The notes under the pieces were generated by a model. The model did no database searches. It had not been told where the DNA came from and was given only the letters and a program-made list of their open reading frames with translations. The translations under genes and the position numbers were made by a program. A stretch of 64,000 bases of DNA from Formicarius rufipectus (Eukaryota > Chordata > Aves > Passeriformes > Formicariidae), in assembly GCA_013399695.1 (NCBI GenBank), contig VXAU01002309.1, positions 778,847 to 842,846 of the forward strand, read 5' to 3'. Below, in pieces: positions 47,144 through 60,848 of this stretch (the first letter of the stretch is position 1; each line of letters begins with the position of its first letter).

Positions 47144-50100
47144 AGTAAAAAGAATACCCCAGATTATATGGTCAAGTAACCAACTAGAAACAGCATGAAA
47201 TGAAACTACCTCAAATTTTGTAACATCATCACATCAAATCACCCGACTATACAGTCAGACAATCTGTAAGGTAATCCGCATAATATTATTACTGTTTTTG
47301 CAGAACAATTAAATAGAGTTACTGAAACTAGCTCCGCTGAGACTACCGTTAATTTTACATGTCTTCCTTTGCTTGCACCGTTCCAGGGCATAAGAATGGC
47401 TGAATTAAATGACAAAGAGACAGTTGTGTCCAAATTTTGTTGCAGTATGTACAGATGAGAAATCTGATCTTGAAGGTGTGGAGAGCTATGTCTCACTGAT
47501 GCATGAAAGTCTCTTGGGAAACTGCATGCAAAATTCAGATATCTACTGCAGAATATGCAGCATTCATAAAATATAACTTTTTTTTTTTCGCATTTTTTTT
47601 CCATGGCAAGTTTTCTACCACATAATTGCATGTAAATAATGTGATCTTCATGTATTGTTGTGACATCATATCTACTTTCATCTCATAGCCATAGGTTCAG
47701 AGGATCAGTTCTGCTCCTTTTAGGAACAAAATCTGGATTGTACATGGTGGTGCGCTGACAGAATAGTGACACAACCTAAAGATTTTGGATGAGCTTTGCA
47801 TTGGAGTTCTTTAGTTTACAAGTCAACTGAAAAGCAGTCATGGTATCATAGAGTTCAGTCAGGCTGGTTTACCAGGCTAGTATGAATAGCCATTCATCTG
47901 CAGCCTTTCAGTGTGTCTTTTTCCAGCAATGTGGCAAAAGCTATGTCAGAGGGAATTCAGAAGCAAAACAATAGCAAAATATCATGAAAAAATAATAAAT
48001 TAAATCCACTCTTGACAGGTTACAGTTCTGTTGAAACTTATTTATCTCAGTTACTCACACCCTTTGCAAATAAACTGTTTGTCTTAAGCAATGTTGAATA
48101 CTTTTTCAGTGTATCTGGGGTGGGCACTTGCATACATAGGTAAATGTAACACCAGAGTGTGTAGGAGGACCTTTGCAGGGTGTGACAGATTGTCTCTGCA
48201 TTAACCTGAGGAAATCAGTGAATTAGAGCTTCCTCTTTTGTCCCTAGCCCACTGTGATAGAAACCCAACAGAAGCACAGCCTAGGAATAACCAGGATATT
48301 TGTGCAGAAACACCCTGCTATTCCAAGCCAGAAGGTCAGCAAAACCACACTTGCCTCTCCAGAGGGCCTCAGAAACTCAGATCTTCAGGGTTTTTGCTAT
48401 GAAGGAGAAGATACAGAAAACAGTCTTGCCAGAGACAAACCTAAATGTAGACACCCTTCTGCTTTTCTACACAGCAAGTAGCTTCATTTCTGTGCTAAAG
48501 CACATGTCCTGTCAGAAATAGGGATACGTATTTTTAAAAAAACCATACCACACAAACAATTTTGTGGTGAGTGAGTGCATTTAGAGGCAACCTTCTAGTC
48601 ACATGACAAAATTTGACCCTAAGGTACTTATTCTCCACTCCAAACCTCACTGAAAGTAACAACAGGATATAACAGTTCTTTGTGTTACAGCAGTTATAAT
48701 GGAACTATTGTGCATGCAGTAATCAAGTTCCTGGAAAAGAAGATTTGAAAAAGAGGGTTAAGAGTAGGTTTATAAAACTTAAGCATATACCTAATCTGTC
48801 TGGGAAAATTCTTAATGTACTTTGCACGTTTTAGAAGTTGTCTGTGACCTTAATGTCAGAGCCACACACATAGTGCGAAGGTATGTAATCAGTGTCTCCA
48901 TTTATAAAAAAAGTCCACTGAAAAGTTAATATTTAAAGCTGTCTGTCTGTGTGCTAAATATATATACAAAGGTATAATGTATGTTGTGTGTATGTGTAAT
49001 AATACAATAACTAATAAAACAACATTGGTTAAAAATGAAGTTACCACTTTCCAGAACACCACTGTAAAAATTTCAAAATCAGATTTTGAGAGCTCTGCCT
49101 GACCTTTCTATCAAGAATATGAAGACAAATGAGCATTGACCACTTCTACATCACCGAGAAATAAGATACTCTTTTCAGCTGACATTAAGCCATAGAGACA
49201 GCGGGACAGTGCTGCTTTCTGTCTCTTAGTTACTCCAGCTTTATGTTACTTGACCTAGCTGTCCGTCTGTGGTATCATTCTTCGTCCTCTCATTGCTGGA
49301 AAAGCCTTCAAAGAGAAAATATTACTGACCACCATGACAGCTGAGGGCTGCCTCCAATAACAGGTACAGGTTACATCTGTAGAGGACAGTGCCATGTTAC
49401 CATGTCCTTTAGATGCTGCAGTAATAAGTTTTTAGTTGTCCGTCTTGCAGCATAGAGTTGACTGTTAGACTCATAGACTCTCTGGGCAGTACAGGAGGGC
49501 AAATGGCTCCTTCAAAAAGGCCATCGAAGCAGTCAGCAAGCACAAGAGTTTCCTACAGACTCCTAGGAGTTTCTTATTTTCATTGTCATTTGCTCAATGA
49601 ACTGCTACTTAGAATCAAGCAACAGGAAAGCCTGGACACCAAACCACTTCCTAAAATGCAACCCTGCTTGTCCATCTTTTGCTGGGCAAAAGTTCATGTG
49701 ATTAAAAGTGGGCTATGGCACTGGTCCTCATTTGGCCATCCTATTTGATGAACATCACAACTGTGTTCATTAATCTGTATGTGTGCAAAGTAAACCCTCA
49801 AAATATTTGGCAGGTTGGATCATCACCAGAGGATGTGGTAGAATAATACACAGGGTGGGATTTAATTGAGCAGGGACTGCAGTGTAGAGTTGGGATTCCC
49901 ACATAAACTGATGATAACTACCAGATCATCACAGATGTCTTAAGCTTTTACCAAGATCTTTGAAAACACAACTATTTTTTGAGGCTCCAGTCATCTTCCA
50001 AGTATAATGTGAATCTTCCCAAGGGTTCAAAAACTATGATGAAATGACAGAGAGCAAGTTCCATCATATGAACATTTTCTTTAGAAAACCAAACTAGCAA

Positions 50101-53100
50101 GCCTGTCAGGGAGCTCGGGTACTTTCAGGATTTGACAGGAGCTAAGCAGGAGTTCTGAGCTTTAGTCAAATATTTATCTAACTACTTCCTTTAATAATAT
50201 GTACTTGAATACTATATCAGTCTCTTCCTCAATCATAATCATAGAATTTCTTGGCTCTTTTTTTTAATCCATTGCAGCATCATACAAGTTCATGACACAA
50301 AGTATGACCCACTGTGGAATAGCAGAAAAGTTTCTGCTTACCGTTTTTAGTATTATTATTTTATTACAATTAAAGTTTTTATTGTGCCCAACTGGTGAGT
50401 CAGGAGGGCAGGAGCCAGAAGGGTGGTGGAATGGGAAAATGGCTGAAGAAAGTGCAAGGGACATACAGAGCCCTTCTCCTGTGCGCCTTCACTGAGAAGA
50501 AAGTCAGCTAGAAGTGGGCTTTTTTTCCTCACAAGCTGCAGAGGAAGGAACAATTTAGTATCTTGCACTTTTACATCTGCTGAGGCAGAATATTGCACAT
50601 TAGAAATATTCTTTTCTGCCATTTCTTCTCTCACCATGTTTTTTGACTGTCCCCAACTTTTAGAAGTTTGACCTGAGAGTTCAGGGTGAGTTTCAGGACA
50701 GAGCTACCACAGATTACTACGTCATAACAGATCTAGAGTAGGAAAGCAACTTTTTCAAAGTGTGAAGTCAAATGTAGAACTAATCCAAGCTGAGAAAGAG
50801 AGCACTGCTGTGCTGTCTGCTTTTTAGTTGTTTTCAGCTATTATTTCCATCTAATTCACTGTGTAAGAGGAGAGACATCAACAAGTTAATGTTACATACA
50901 GCTCAGCATTGCAGAAATGATCCCCATGCAATTTTCTATTCTCAACACATCTGGATGAGATGCAAGTGAAATCAGTAATTTTGAAAAATGACTACAATTT
51001 TCATTAATTTTGCAGTAATTTATCAGTCATCCAGTTTGTATAATGAGTAAAAGTAATGGTGCACTGACTAGTCTCCTACCTTGGTTTTTATCCAGCTGTT
51101 TTATGAAATGCCTAAGAGTTTCAAGCAGCTCTTGAAACATCTGGGTTACTAGTCCCAGAGCACTATGAAACCTGACATTATTATGCTTTCATGGAGAAAA
51201 GTGACTGTCCTGGGCTGAAAGAGTCCCAGACTCAGCATGACTCAGGTACGAGCCCCTCTGAACATGTCAGGACTGAGTCTGAGCTCTGCATGAGACTCTT
51301 CTCAGGCATTTTTCCAGTGGAGCATAGTGCTGTGTAAAATGTGACTATACACTTGGCACAGAGGAGGAGAAAACAAACAGAAGCAAACGTTCCAAAGGGA
51401 AGTCAAAGTGTAACAGACGACATCGCAGTAGTCTTAGCAGGGAAGATAAGCACTGGCTCCTCTTCAATTGCCTGTCAACAGGCTTGCTCACATCTCCAAC
51501 ACTTGGCCTGGGGAGAGGTTTTTCCCTTTGAAGTATCTGTCCCCCATGCATGTGCTGCTTCCCACATGTGCTGGGCACACTGATCCTTCTCCCATTGCTT
51601 GGAGACATGCTCGCTTTGCTTGCCTCCTTCTGAAATCTTCCTGCTTTTCTCCTACCCCTCTCTGCCTTTATAGTTATTTCTTTCAACTTTTTTCTGAGTT
51701 AAAAAAAATAAAATTGATTATTTCTGTCAGAAGATCCTGGATCATCCATGTTAGTTTTCACCCCATGTGGTGCTTCCACAAGTTAAGGCTTCTCCATTCC
51801 CTTCTGCCACAGTCCTCCACCTTCCCTCATCTTTCCCTGCTCTCCTCAAGCTGTGGAGTTGAAGGGTCGAATTATAATTTTTATTCTTATCTTTTGATTG
51901 GATTTAAACTATTTGCACACCTTTCTTGGACCAATAATTTATGTATTCATATATTAACTAAAGCTCAATTATGACTTTTATTAGACTGTTCTACACTCTC
52001 TACCTTACCCCACATCCCCAGGCTTATAACCTTTGTGAGCTGTGGTAGCCAGAGGCTGGTGATGTACGTTCATGTTGTGTGTTTTCATTGCCTTGGGGAA
52101 GTCCTACAGTGCTCAGACTCTCACTTGCCCACTCTGGCACTTGCAGTCCTCTCACGGTGCCAGTTTCCCAGTATGACAGCTTGGGTACTCAGGCAGCTCC
52201 AACAACAGGCACATCTCTCATAAAGGAAAACAGGAGGGAGCTGCCTCTTCGCAAAGAGATGATGCCAGACCCTCTACATCAGGGAGTGCATCCTGGTTCG
52301 CATCCTGGGGCCAGGGGAAGGCAAACACTTTCTCTACTGCTGCAATTTCCCAGTGGCTCTGGCTGCCCATGGGTGAAGGCGTGTGAGTGGTGGACATAAG
52401 CTGGCTCCTGGTGACCAGTTCTGCTCAGCTCTTGCAGCAGAGATAATGGAAAGGGTTTTAAAGCTCACCTCAAATGCCCTCCCTGAAGAAATCTAAATGT
52501 GAGTGTAGTTCACTCTTTTCACACTTTCAGACTTCATAGCAACATGCCCAAGTCCTGAGAGCTAATTGTATATAGTTATGTCTGTTCATTAGCTAGCCTG
52601 CTCTCTGAATTTGAAAAGCAACCATTTAAGCTAGTGGTGTAGGATGTATAACAACAGAGACTCCTGCTTCAAGTGCCAGCAGTTTCCTGGAGGATTTCAT
52701 ATAGCTCTGAAGGTATGCAAAAAAGAAATGCAACAGATCAGCATGGTAGTGTTTATCTTTCTTCCCCTTTTGTCCTTGTCAATTTTTTTTTTCAACATTT
52801 TATGATTAAATAGTGTTTACTTAGTTGCAGTGGATTCTTTAGCTGCAGTTTATTGGCTTAATTGAAAGAGCTCTATTTAATCTCAAGGACTATCCATATC
52901 CATGTACTAAAAAGCTCTTCAGAGATGAGGATGTATGTAGTTTTGTTTATACTCTAATAAAACTTCACCTTTCATATATTGTTCAGTGCCTCAGGTATAT
53001 TAACTAAAATGTATATTGAATAGTCTACCTGAACAGCAGAGCATGTTGGAGAAGAATTATATTTTCTTTTATCTGACAGCTAGTTCTGAAAGCAAGAAAA

Positions 53101-55365
53101 ATCACATGTTCATAAGAAGGAGGAGGGGCAGATCACATTTCTAGTGAGATCTCAGAAGTCTCACAGACACCCTGCCCTGTCTAGGTGGTGACTTACATCA
53201 GGGGCCCATGAGGGGAGGATCTGTTCAGAGCAGCATCCACATGTAGCTGTATACCAGTCACTTCTGTAAGGAGGCATGGATTTGGGTTAGTTGTTTGAGT
53301 TTCAATAGCAAACAGAGGAGAAAAAAGGAGAGAGGCAGACTTGTAGAATGGAGACCCATATCACTAAATGTAGGCACAAAAAATTTCAGTGGGTTCTGAT
53401 CCCTTATTTCCCTCTTTCTTCTTCTATTATCCATTTCTGAATGTTGCCTGCCTTGAGGTTTTGAAAATATTTGTTATTTCAGACACAGAGTTTCCTCCTC
53501 CAAAATGGAGTTCAAACAGTCTTTAGATTTAAGCTTATATGTTCATAAAAACTTGTTTTTCAAGAGAGTAGAGGTCTCATGATACTACAAAGTTGGCTTA
53601 AGAAAGATAGTAGCTATTTCCAAACAAGCAGCAAATTTTAACGCTTGTGATAGATTCAAAAGTTCTGTTCATACTTCATTAAACACCACAGGACTGAATC
53701 AGCTGAGTCAACTCAAGTGGATCTTCTCAGAAAAGATAAGTGGCCATTTATTTCCCATTACCACTGAAAGTGTTTCTCAAATGTACCTGAAAGTTGTAAA
53801 GGCAAAGGACAGTGAAGAGTTTTGTTTTTGTTTTCTTCAGATGGGACAAAGTTGCAATTATTAGTGCTGTGAAACAAACTGAAGCAAAGTGTGCAAATTC
53901 CTATAATATTTTCTAGATGCCACATTCAGCTGAACTGTCAAAGACCTGATATAATGTAGCTTTGGTCTTTGTGTTCCTACAGAATATTTCCCCCCTTAAA
54001 GACCTCTGACTGTTTCTCTTGTATCTACTCTTTCTAGATTTCTTTTATCCCCTTTGTCAAAGGCACTTTCCAATCACATTCCCTCAAGAGACAGATTCCA
54101 AAACCTCTTCTCTCATTTGTCAAGACAATGATCTCTTGTCCCTTCAAAAGGTGTTTCTTGTACAACTAGTCCTAGTAATGTTGCTGGGGGTCATTTCTCA
54201 ACACAGAGATTTATGGTAGATGCAGTGTAGTGTTTTGCCTTGTCACTAGTCCTGCTGTGTCATACACATAAGTAGCACTCAGAATAAGTCAGAGAATGTG
54301 TCTCTTGCAGACTAACTACAAGAACTACAGACATTATTATTTCTACTCATTCTGTAAATATGACTACCAAGCATCGAACACAATGATCAGGTTTTTGTTT
54401 GTCTGAAGATTGTTCTAAGGAGGAATAATGTGTTGTTTACTTAATGATATCAAAATGTTGTTGCCCTTGACTCCCACTGCTACAGCATTTCAAAATGAAA
54501 ACTGGCTCCTTTACAGATACGGGGTAGAATCTAGAAAGTCATGTTTTACCTTTAATTTGCGAAGAGACTGAAGCAGAAAGCTCAGTGGGGGAGACTAAGG
54601 CAAGTAATTTAATAAAAGCCTTCATAGATTAGATCACTGCTCTACTTCCACTTGTGATGCTAATGGGAATGAATTGATCCACCTACAAGGACATCTGCCT
54701 GTTACTAACACAGGCCCTTGAATGTTTCTTCACTCTTCTCTTTCAGAAGCAAAAGATTAGAGGTCAGGAGAGGTCATAGCAGCTGTTTATGGTTTTATTT
54801 TTCCCCATGTTTCCTTCTTCTGAGGCGGATAATAAGCAGTTTTAACAAGCCCTGAAGCTTCACAACCACTTAGATTTCCCAACATCTTAATTGCTTTCTG
54901 TGGTATGTATCAGTGAGAGCATGATAAAACTAAAATTCAATCTGAAATCCCATGAGTGTCGACAGATGTAGGAATCTGATTGGGATGCAGGGCACAGCTG
55001 TATCCTTTCCGCTGGGCTCTGCCAACACCCTAAGCCAAACACCCTGAGTTTTGGAGAGATCATAATCAGTCAAGATCTGCATCAAAAATGTGTGGTTCAA
55101 ATCGGCTTTTGGTCTAAAATATGACAGGCCATGGGCCAGAGGACACATACCTAATTACCAGGCTGTGTTGATTATTCCTTCTTCTGTACTTTTCTCAGTA
55201 AATTTAGAATAAATTATATCTTTGGAAAATTATACAAGGAGATGATTATACACTTAATTAGATGTTTACCTCTCATTTTCCTCATGCAATAGTATCTAGT
55301 GTAGATTACAGGAACTCAGAATAATCTTTCTGTATGGTCACATTTTCCCAGGGTTAGATTCAATT
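47144..55365. other. Unique non-coding DNA
   Basis: About 8.2 kb with no recognised gene or interspersed repeat. T runs lie near 47578-47600 and 52780-52792. A GC-richer stretch at about 52040-52420 is open for 106 codons (52079-52399) but unrecognised. A strong acceptor precedes an open frame at 48248-48481 (listed separately). The 168-codon frame at 51468-51974 has the composition of a pyrimidine-rich chance frame. Confidence 0.55.
48248..48481 (+). other. Open segment after a strong acceptor (possible terminal exon, weak)
   Basis: 'gcttcctcttttgtccctag' ends at 48247. The sequence after it is open from its first base for 77 codons to a TAG at 48479-48481. The predicted peptide is polar and Lys/Ser-rich, with no signal, membrane segment or domain I recognise. 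Many frames of this length occur by chance in this window, so only the acceptor sets it apart. Confidence 0.15.
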
Positions 55366-55402
55366 AAAAAAAAAAAATCAAAACAAAACAACAAAACCAA
55401 CA
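55366..55402. repeat. A/C-rich low-complexity tract
   Basis: An A12 run followed by TCAAAACAAAACAACAAAACC-type units. Confidence 0.9.
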
Positions 55403-56814
55403 GTAAGATTTTGGTTATGGGAATATTTACACCATATTCAGTTATTTTTCTTCCTTTAATATGAAAATGAATTGTGTCAGAAGATGGTGTCTCAAATAGT
55501 TGCAATCCATTGGAAAATGCTTATTAGAAGAGAAAATACATAATTTATTAAATGCATTGCTTAAAGTGAGAAACTTGAAATCGAGTTTTATAAGTCTGGG
55601 GAGTTGAGGTTTTACTTGGCATAGGCTAATCAGTCTGCCAAATTATTCAGTGCTATGCGTGCCAGTGGGAATAGCAAGAAAACAGACATAGATTTTGAAA
55701 TGTTTTCATTTGATTGAGAAGAAAAAGTTTAAAAATTAAATAGCTACACTAAAAAAAAAATTATTCCCCCCTCATTGAACAACTGTTGATGGATAACTGC
55801 AGTTCTGCCCATGAAAGGAGTACCCATGTGTATTCATTTAGTGGTACTGGAACAAAAACATTATAAAACTGTACTGTCCATTAAGCTGACACAAATGTTA
55901 AATATAATCAGAAATTGCTTCCATTTGCAACCATTTTTTTCACCCAAGCTAACTGAAAAGTATATATATATGTTAGTAGATAAGGAAAAAAAGCAATCAC
56001 AATGCTGATGTATTTTATACCTGTTTGAGGAAATTCATTTAAAATGAAAACTTCTCTGTGGGGATTGCTCTTTTGCCATAAAATCAGTTCCGTATATTAG
56101 AAAAGCACTCTTTCTTCAGAAACTGAAAAAGTTGTGAAAACAGTGGTAATTTTTCTTTAGTTTCAAATGTTATCAGAGGAAGGTCTGCCTTAATGGAAGT
56201 CAAATCTGGCTTTTTGTTATCTAAGTATCACATTACCTAGTGCCTGAAACATTTCTTAAGTATATGAAGAAAAACAATTTCTTGGCAACATACATCTTCA
56301 ACCACCACAAAGAAGGAATTGTTTCAGGAACTGAAGTAAAAAAAACTTTATTTTGTCCAATTCTATTTTCTTCATCATTAATAGGGGCCAACTATCCTTG
56401 ATAGCAGCAGACTCTTTTTCTCCTCATCTCAAGGTTGGGTAAGACTTCAGGAGATAGGAGAGATCAAAGGAACTAAGGGCACAGTCCATCTTACCTAAGC
56501 TGAGTTACACTGTTTAGTTGGAACCAGGAACTGCTGGTAGGGAACAAAAATGTGCATCTGAATCTTGAAGTCTCTAATTCCCATCAATCTAAATTTTCCT
56601 ACACCATACAGTATTCTATCCACTGCTCTCCTGTGCCCTACAGCCACCATCATCTTCACTGAGAAGAGATGAAGGCAGAGTCTCTACCCATGCTTTCAGT
56701 ATCACACCTTTGATTTTGCATTTGCTCAGCAAAACATAATTTATAATCCCCCATAACTGAGGAACTGTAGGCAGCAAAATGACCTCTTGACAAAACATCA
56801 GGAAGTCTAACAAG
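55403..56814. other. Unique non-coding DNA
   Basis: No gene, RNA or repeat recognised. Short AT dinucleotides lie near 55962-55971. Confidence 0.6.
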
Positions 56815-56830
56815 TAATAATAATAATAAT
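56815..56830. repeat. (TAA)n microsatellite
   Basis: Five TAA units, next to further A/T-rich sequence. Confidence 0.93.
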
Positions 56831-58042
56831 TTTAAAAAATAACAAATTCCCAGGTCCTTTGAGAGTGGTCCTCCACACTCAACCCTCCATGCAAAACCAT
56901 ATGCAAAATGGCACATCACAGCAGTATAGCATTCAAATATGGGCAGAGCAAGTCAAAGACTCCACTAGAAAAAAACAAACTCTGAAACAAAGCCAACAGG
57001 GTGAACCTGTATGTGGACCTTGATTAGTGAGGACTTGCTATATGGCCAGGTAGTAGCAAAGCATCTTACATTGACTAAGAAAAAAGATGCACCAGGAAAT
57101 TGTATTTTACATCTGCCCATTTCATCACATGACACCTTTATCTTCGGATAACACTAATGGATTCACAGACATCATGGTAAGACAGTGCCAATGTGTTAAT
57201 TCACAGAGAGCTAGGAGTTGCAGCAAAGCAAAAACCTGATTTCTGGACGTCCGCTTCCTTAAGCTGTAGGACATAACTGACTTTCACAATGAGACAGCTT
57301 TTCTGAGTTTCCTATGTGTGTACTTTCCCTGAATCACCATTTTTGGCATTCCATTTAGTATGTCATAAATTTGTACTACAATTGACTGGTGCACATCATG
57401 TTATCACCAGTTGTTCAATAATGTAATAATATTTTCTCTATTCTGCATCATGTTTTGGTAAAAAAAGCAAATAGTCTTTGTATTTTCTTTGATTAATTTT
57501 ATCAACACAGGCAGTAGTTTTCAGGCCTAGAAACAGTACTTCTGCAAACTAAAAGGCTGTGGAAAATTTCTAGGTTTGTCCAAGGTTAGACACTCTAGAC
57601 GAGGAAGAAACCAGTGTAATGATTTTAAGAAAACACAGAAATATCCATTTAATCAACATGTAAGTCATTTGGAAGAAAAAGTTTCTGTGTTTTTAGTACA
57701 ACCAAATGCAAGCTAGCTTTTCTCATGTTCAGATAGTTCATGAAACGGTTGCTAACAAACTGCAAACCTTTCTAAATATCCTTCTATTTAGCAATATAAG
57801 GCAAATATTTCAGCTTGATGACAATACATCAGAAGTATGGAACAACAAGTACAAATCGGTATCCTTTTTTTTTTGCTCTAGGACTTGAGAAATATCCACA
57901 AGCTGACTAATAACTCTGGTCACTTCTCTATCTCCCTCTCATCCAGTCTGTGAAGGGCTCTTAAATATGCAAACTCAAACAAGAAAGAAGAAATAGGAAA
58001 GGTGTAGCTATATACAGAGAAGTGGCTATCTAAAAATTCTAC

Positions 58043-58072
58043 AAAGAAAAAAAAAATTAAAAAAAAAAAAAA
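58043..58072. repeat. A-rich run
   Basis: Two poly(A) runs (10 A and 14 A) separated by TT. Confidence 0.95.
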
Positions 58073-58890
58073 GGAGAGCAAAGTGTAAGTTATAGCCTGT
58101 TCCGCAGCAATTAAACTCACCATTCACCTGGAGCTTTTCCACCAACCTCAATGACCTTTGGATCAAAGCACTGCTTCTGTGAAGAGCAGAGTTTCTCATC
58201 TCTTGAAGAAACTGCCTATTCAGCCCAAAAGTCACAGCCTCTGTGCTGAAGCCCTTCCACACCAGGTGGGGCTGAATTCAGAACACACTTCAGTCAGCAT
58301 ACCTGAGCTGAAATCCAGTCTATGTAGCAAACACAGAACATTGTTTATTGTAACAGATATCCCACTTGCAATGTAAGCATCTTGTGGATGGACTCTGTTC
58401 AACTCACCTTTGAGTCCAGCTATTTGGAGTCAAACATCCATCTACTGCTGTTGCTCTGTTACTGTCTGGCAATACAAACCAGTTGTGAATTTGAGGGACC
58501 ACTTGAAATGTATTTTGGTCCAGGTATAAGTGGTTACAAAGTGGAATGGGCAGGGTAGTGTGATATACCCAGCACAGTCATTTTAAGGAAGGGTCATGAC
58601 CTCTAAAGGTTTTCTGTAGGTGACTCCCTTGCTCTGTTCAGCAGTGAGAACAAGGAACCGGACAGTGGACGACAGCTTGCAGATGTCACAGGAATTTTCC
58701 CAGTGTGTTTCCTGCTCTGTAGACGAAATAATTCACTTGAATTTCCTCGGCTCCTTTGCAACTCTATAACAGGCAAAACTGATATGGAAACAGAGTTTAT
58801 GGACAAGATGAAATCAGAGTAATGTCCTTTTGTAGTCCTTTCCAAATACAATAAATTAACAGTGTGGTTTGGTGGCTCTTTGTATTTGCC

Positions 58891-58907
58891 TTTTTTTTTT
58901 TTTTTTT
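58891..58907. repeat. Poly(T) run
   Basis: Seventeen consecutive T. Confidence 0.95.
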
Positions 58908-60732
58908 AACAGCTCTTGAAAAAGTCTGATAATTCAGAAATTACTTAAACCTTCCACAACTGGAAATCCTTTAGCAACTTAAAAGATATAATCTTTGTAG
59001 CAGAATCTTTTCTAAGCAATTCTTAATCTTTTTTTTCTGAAATGGTTTTTAATTAAAAAAAAATTTTTAAGTGAACCTACTAAAACTTGAAAAAAATATA
59101 GGCTGCCATTCTGAACAATCTTTATGTTCTTTTACTGTGTAATGAAGTAATCTCTAGGGCTTGCCAAGAACTAGATGAATTTAAATGAAAAATAGCCTGA
59201 GCTTTTACTGTCACCCCAGCTAACTGAAATAAAGATAAGGTGTTTTTTTAATAAGTATTCATCCCTTTGGAAACACACATTTCAGTGGGTAAATTTATAC
59301 ATGTGTCCTCATATAAAATCACTGTCCATGATTCCTGTAATCAACACATTTCCAGTAGTTTCCCTACATAACTCTCCATGCCGTTTTCATTTTTTTTCCA
59401 TAGCCCTAGAAATCATGCCAGTTCCACTTGTAGATGTTTCTTACTAGTGTGTAAGTATCTCAACACTTCACTAGGTCACATTTCTTCTTGCTAGCAGTTA
59501 TACACTTTCAGCACAAATCACAAGATTAAAGCAGACCTCTATCTGCTGTGCAGCAACCAAACTTTTTGAACAATTTGAAAACCTAGAGGCTTTTTGAAAT
59601 CATTCACCTCTCCCTTTTTGTTATATCACCATGCTCACTGTTTTTTCAGGAAGATAAGAAAGGATGGGGTCTTTCCATAGTTTGGTATCTTTGTGTATTA
59701 ATTTGCATGTTTTAGCTTCGTGGTTTTAGTTACTTGAAATGTTAGCGTATTTTATCTTGGGAAGATCACTCAAAAACCTAAATTAGAAACACTACGTCAC
59801 ATCTGGTTCCTGAGCTCAAGACAGCATAATAATTCTGCTGTAGAAAATTAACTCCAGATTTCTGAGTATTACTTGCACTTATGAGTATGTATTGACAGCT
59901 TTAATCACTATAATGCAACTGATGGTATTACTTGAATCAAAATGAGCTGTGATATATGAAGCTAAATTGTTATCTTGGCACTTCCAAGAAAATAAAACCT
60001 CTGACAGTTATTCCTCACTGAATAATTTGCACCAGTAGGAAAGTAGCCTCTGAAGGGCTAGTACGTATAATGTCATGCCACCCTCTATCAGTCCTTAAAG
60101 TTAGAGCCATTCCGATTCAGAGTGCAGATGGCAAAGGACCCTTGTTGGTCAGCACAGAGTAGGAAAATCTTCAAGGTGCATTGATCTTTTTGAGAGATGG
60201 GACTCCTAAATGAGAGTCACAGCTGACCCTCCTGTGTTTTTCCTCTTACTAAACCGGTAGAAACAGAATGTATCAATGCATAAATGTATGTACACTTATA
60301 TTTTTATGCATTGCCTGCCAGGAGCTAGGTCTTCCTCTTCTGAGTACTAATTTTTGTTCTCTCACGCACATAAACACACATATTCTTTAGAATATTCATC
60401 AATTCATCATTATTTGGAGAAGCTTTAAATTTGTTCTGTTTGTACATGGCCTATCATTACAGTAAATACCTAGAGCTTCCATTACATTTGTGAAATGTAA
60501 GCAACAACTACATTAAGTGATAAATATAGGACATATCCTACAAACTAATGCTGGAAGGCATAGTTGAAATTTCTTTTTAAATCAATTTTATTAATTAAAA
60601 ATAGTTACGCTCTCCTCAGATCCCACTGCACATTGATAACTGTAAGGCATGACATAAAAAATTAAACACATTAAAGAAGACAAGTTTTAGGTAGTTTGTC
60701 TATCTGACAGCTGCTTTTTTGTGCTCATACAG

Positions 60733-60848
60733 GTGCTCTAGGAACACCCCTCATGACCCACCCAGACTCATCCACGTGCCTCTTGTACCCGGTGATTGTG
60801 TTCCTGGTGCTCCTGGTCCTTTGGCTGGCACTATATGGCTCTTCATAA
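60733..60848 (+). other. Candidate terminal exon or micro-ORF with a membrane-segment-like peptide
   Basis: An acceptor-like site (cagctgcttttttgtgctcatacag) ends at 60732. The following sequence is open from its third base (60735) to TAA at 60846-60848. It contains an ATG at 60753 that would give a 31-residue peptide. About nine polar residues (MTHPDSSTC) come first, followed by an uninterrupted hydrophobic stretch of about 20 (LLYPVIVFLVLLVLWLALYG), and the frame ends SS. This matches the layout of a single-pass membrane tail or a short membrane micropeptide. The Kozak context is poor (C at -3). I recognise no family. Alternative: chance hydrophobicity from a T/G-rich 'ctggtgctcctggtcctttg' stretch. 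Confidence 0.25.

Larger units (their letters stand above)
56831..60732. other. Unique non-coding DNA
   Basis: About 3.9 kb without a recognised gene. An A-rich run lies at 58043-58072, a 17-T run at 58891-58907 and an A/T block at 59050-59070. Open frames of 82 codons or fewer are unrecognised. Confidence 0.6.

Noticed and set aside
50237..50252. 'caatcataatcatagaattt', a possible CR1 tail start
   Set aside because: Only the terminal-repeat-like bases match; none of the CR1 3' UTR follows.
51468..51974. 168-codon open frame, the longest in the window
   Set aside because: The peptide is Leu/Ser/Pro/Cys-rich, as expected from a pyrimidine-rich region, with no domain. It crosses an A-rich run coding for Lys/Ile and has no splice or promoter context.
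52079..52399. 106-codon open frame in a GC-richer stretch
   Set aside because: GC-rich DNA has fewer chance stops; no domain or splice structure recognised.
55090..55106. 'gtggttcaaatcggc', B-box-like
   Set aside because: No A box or tRNA-like fold around it. The same applies to the similar motif near 38417.
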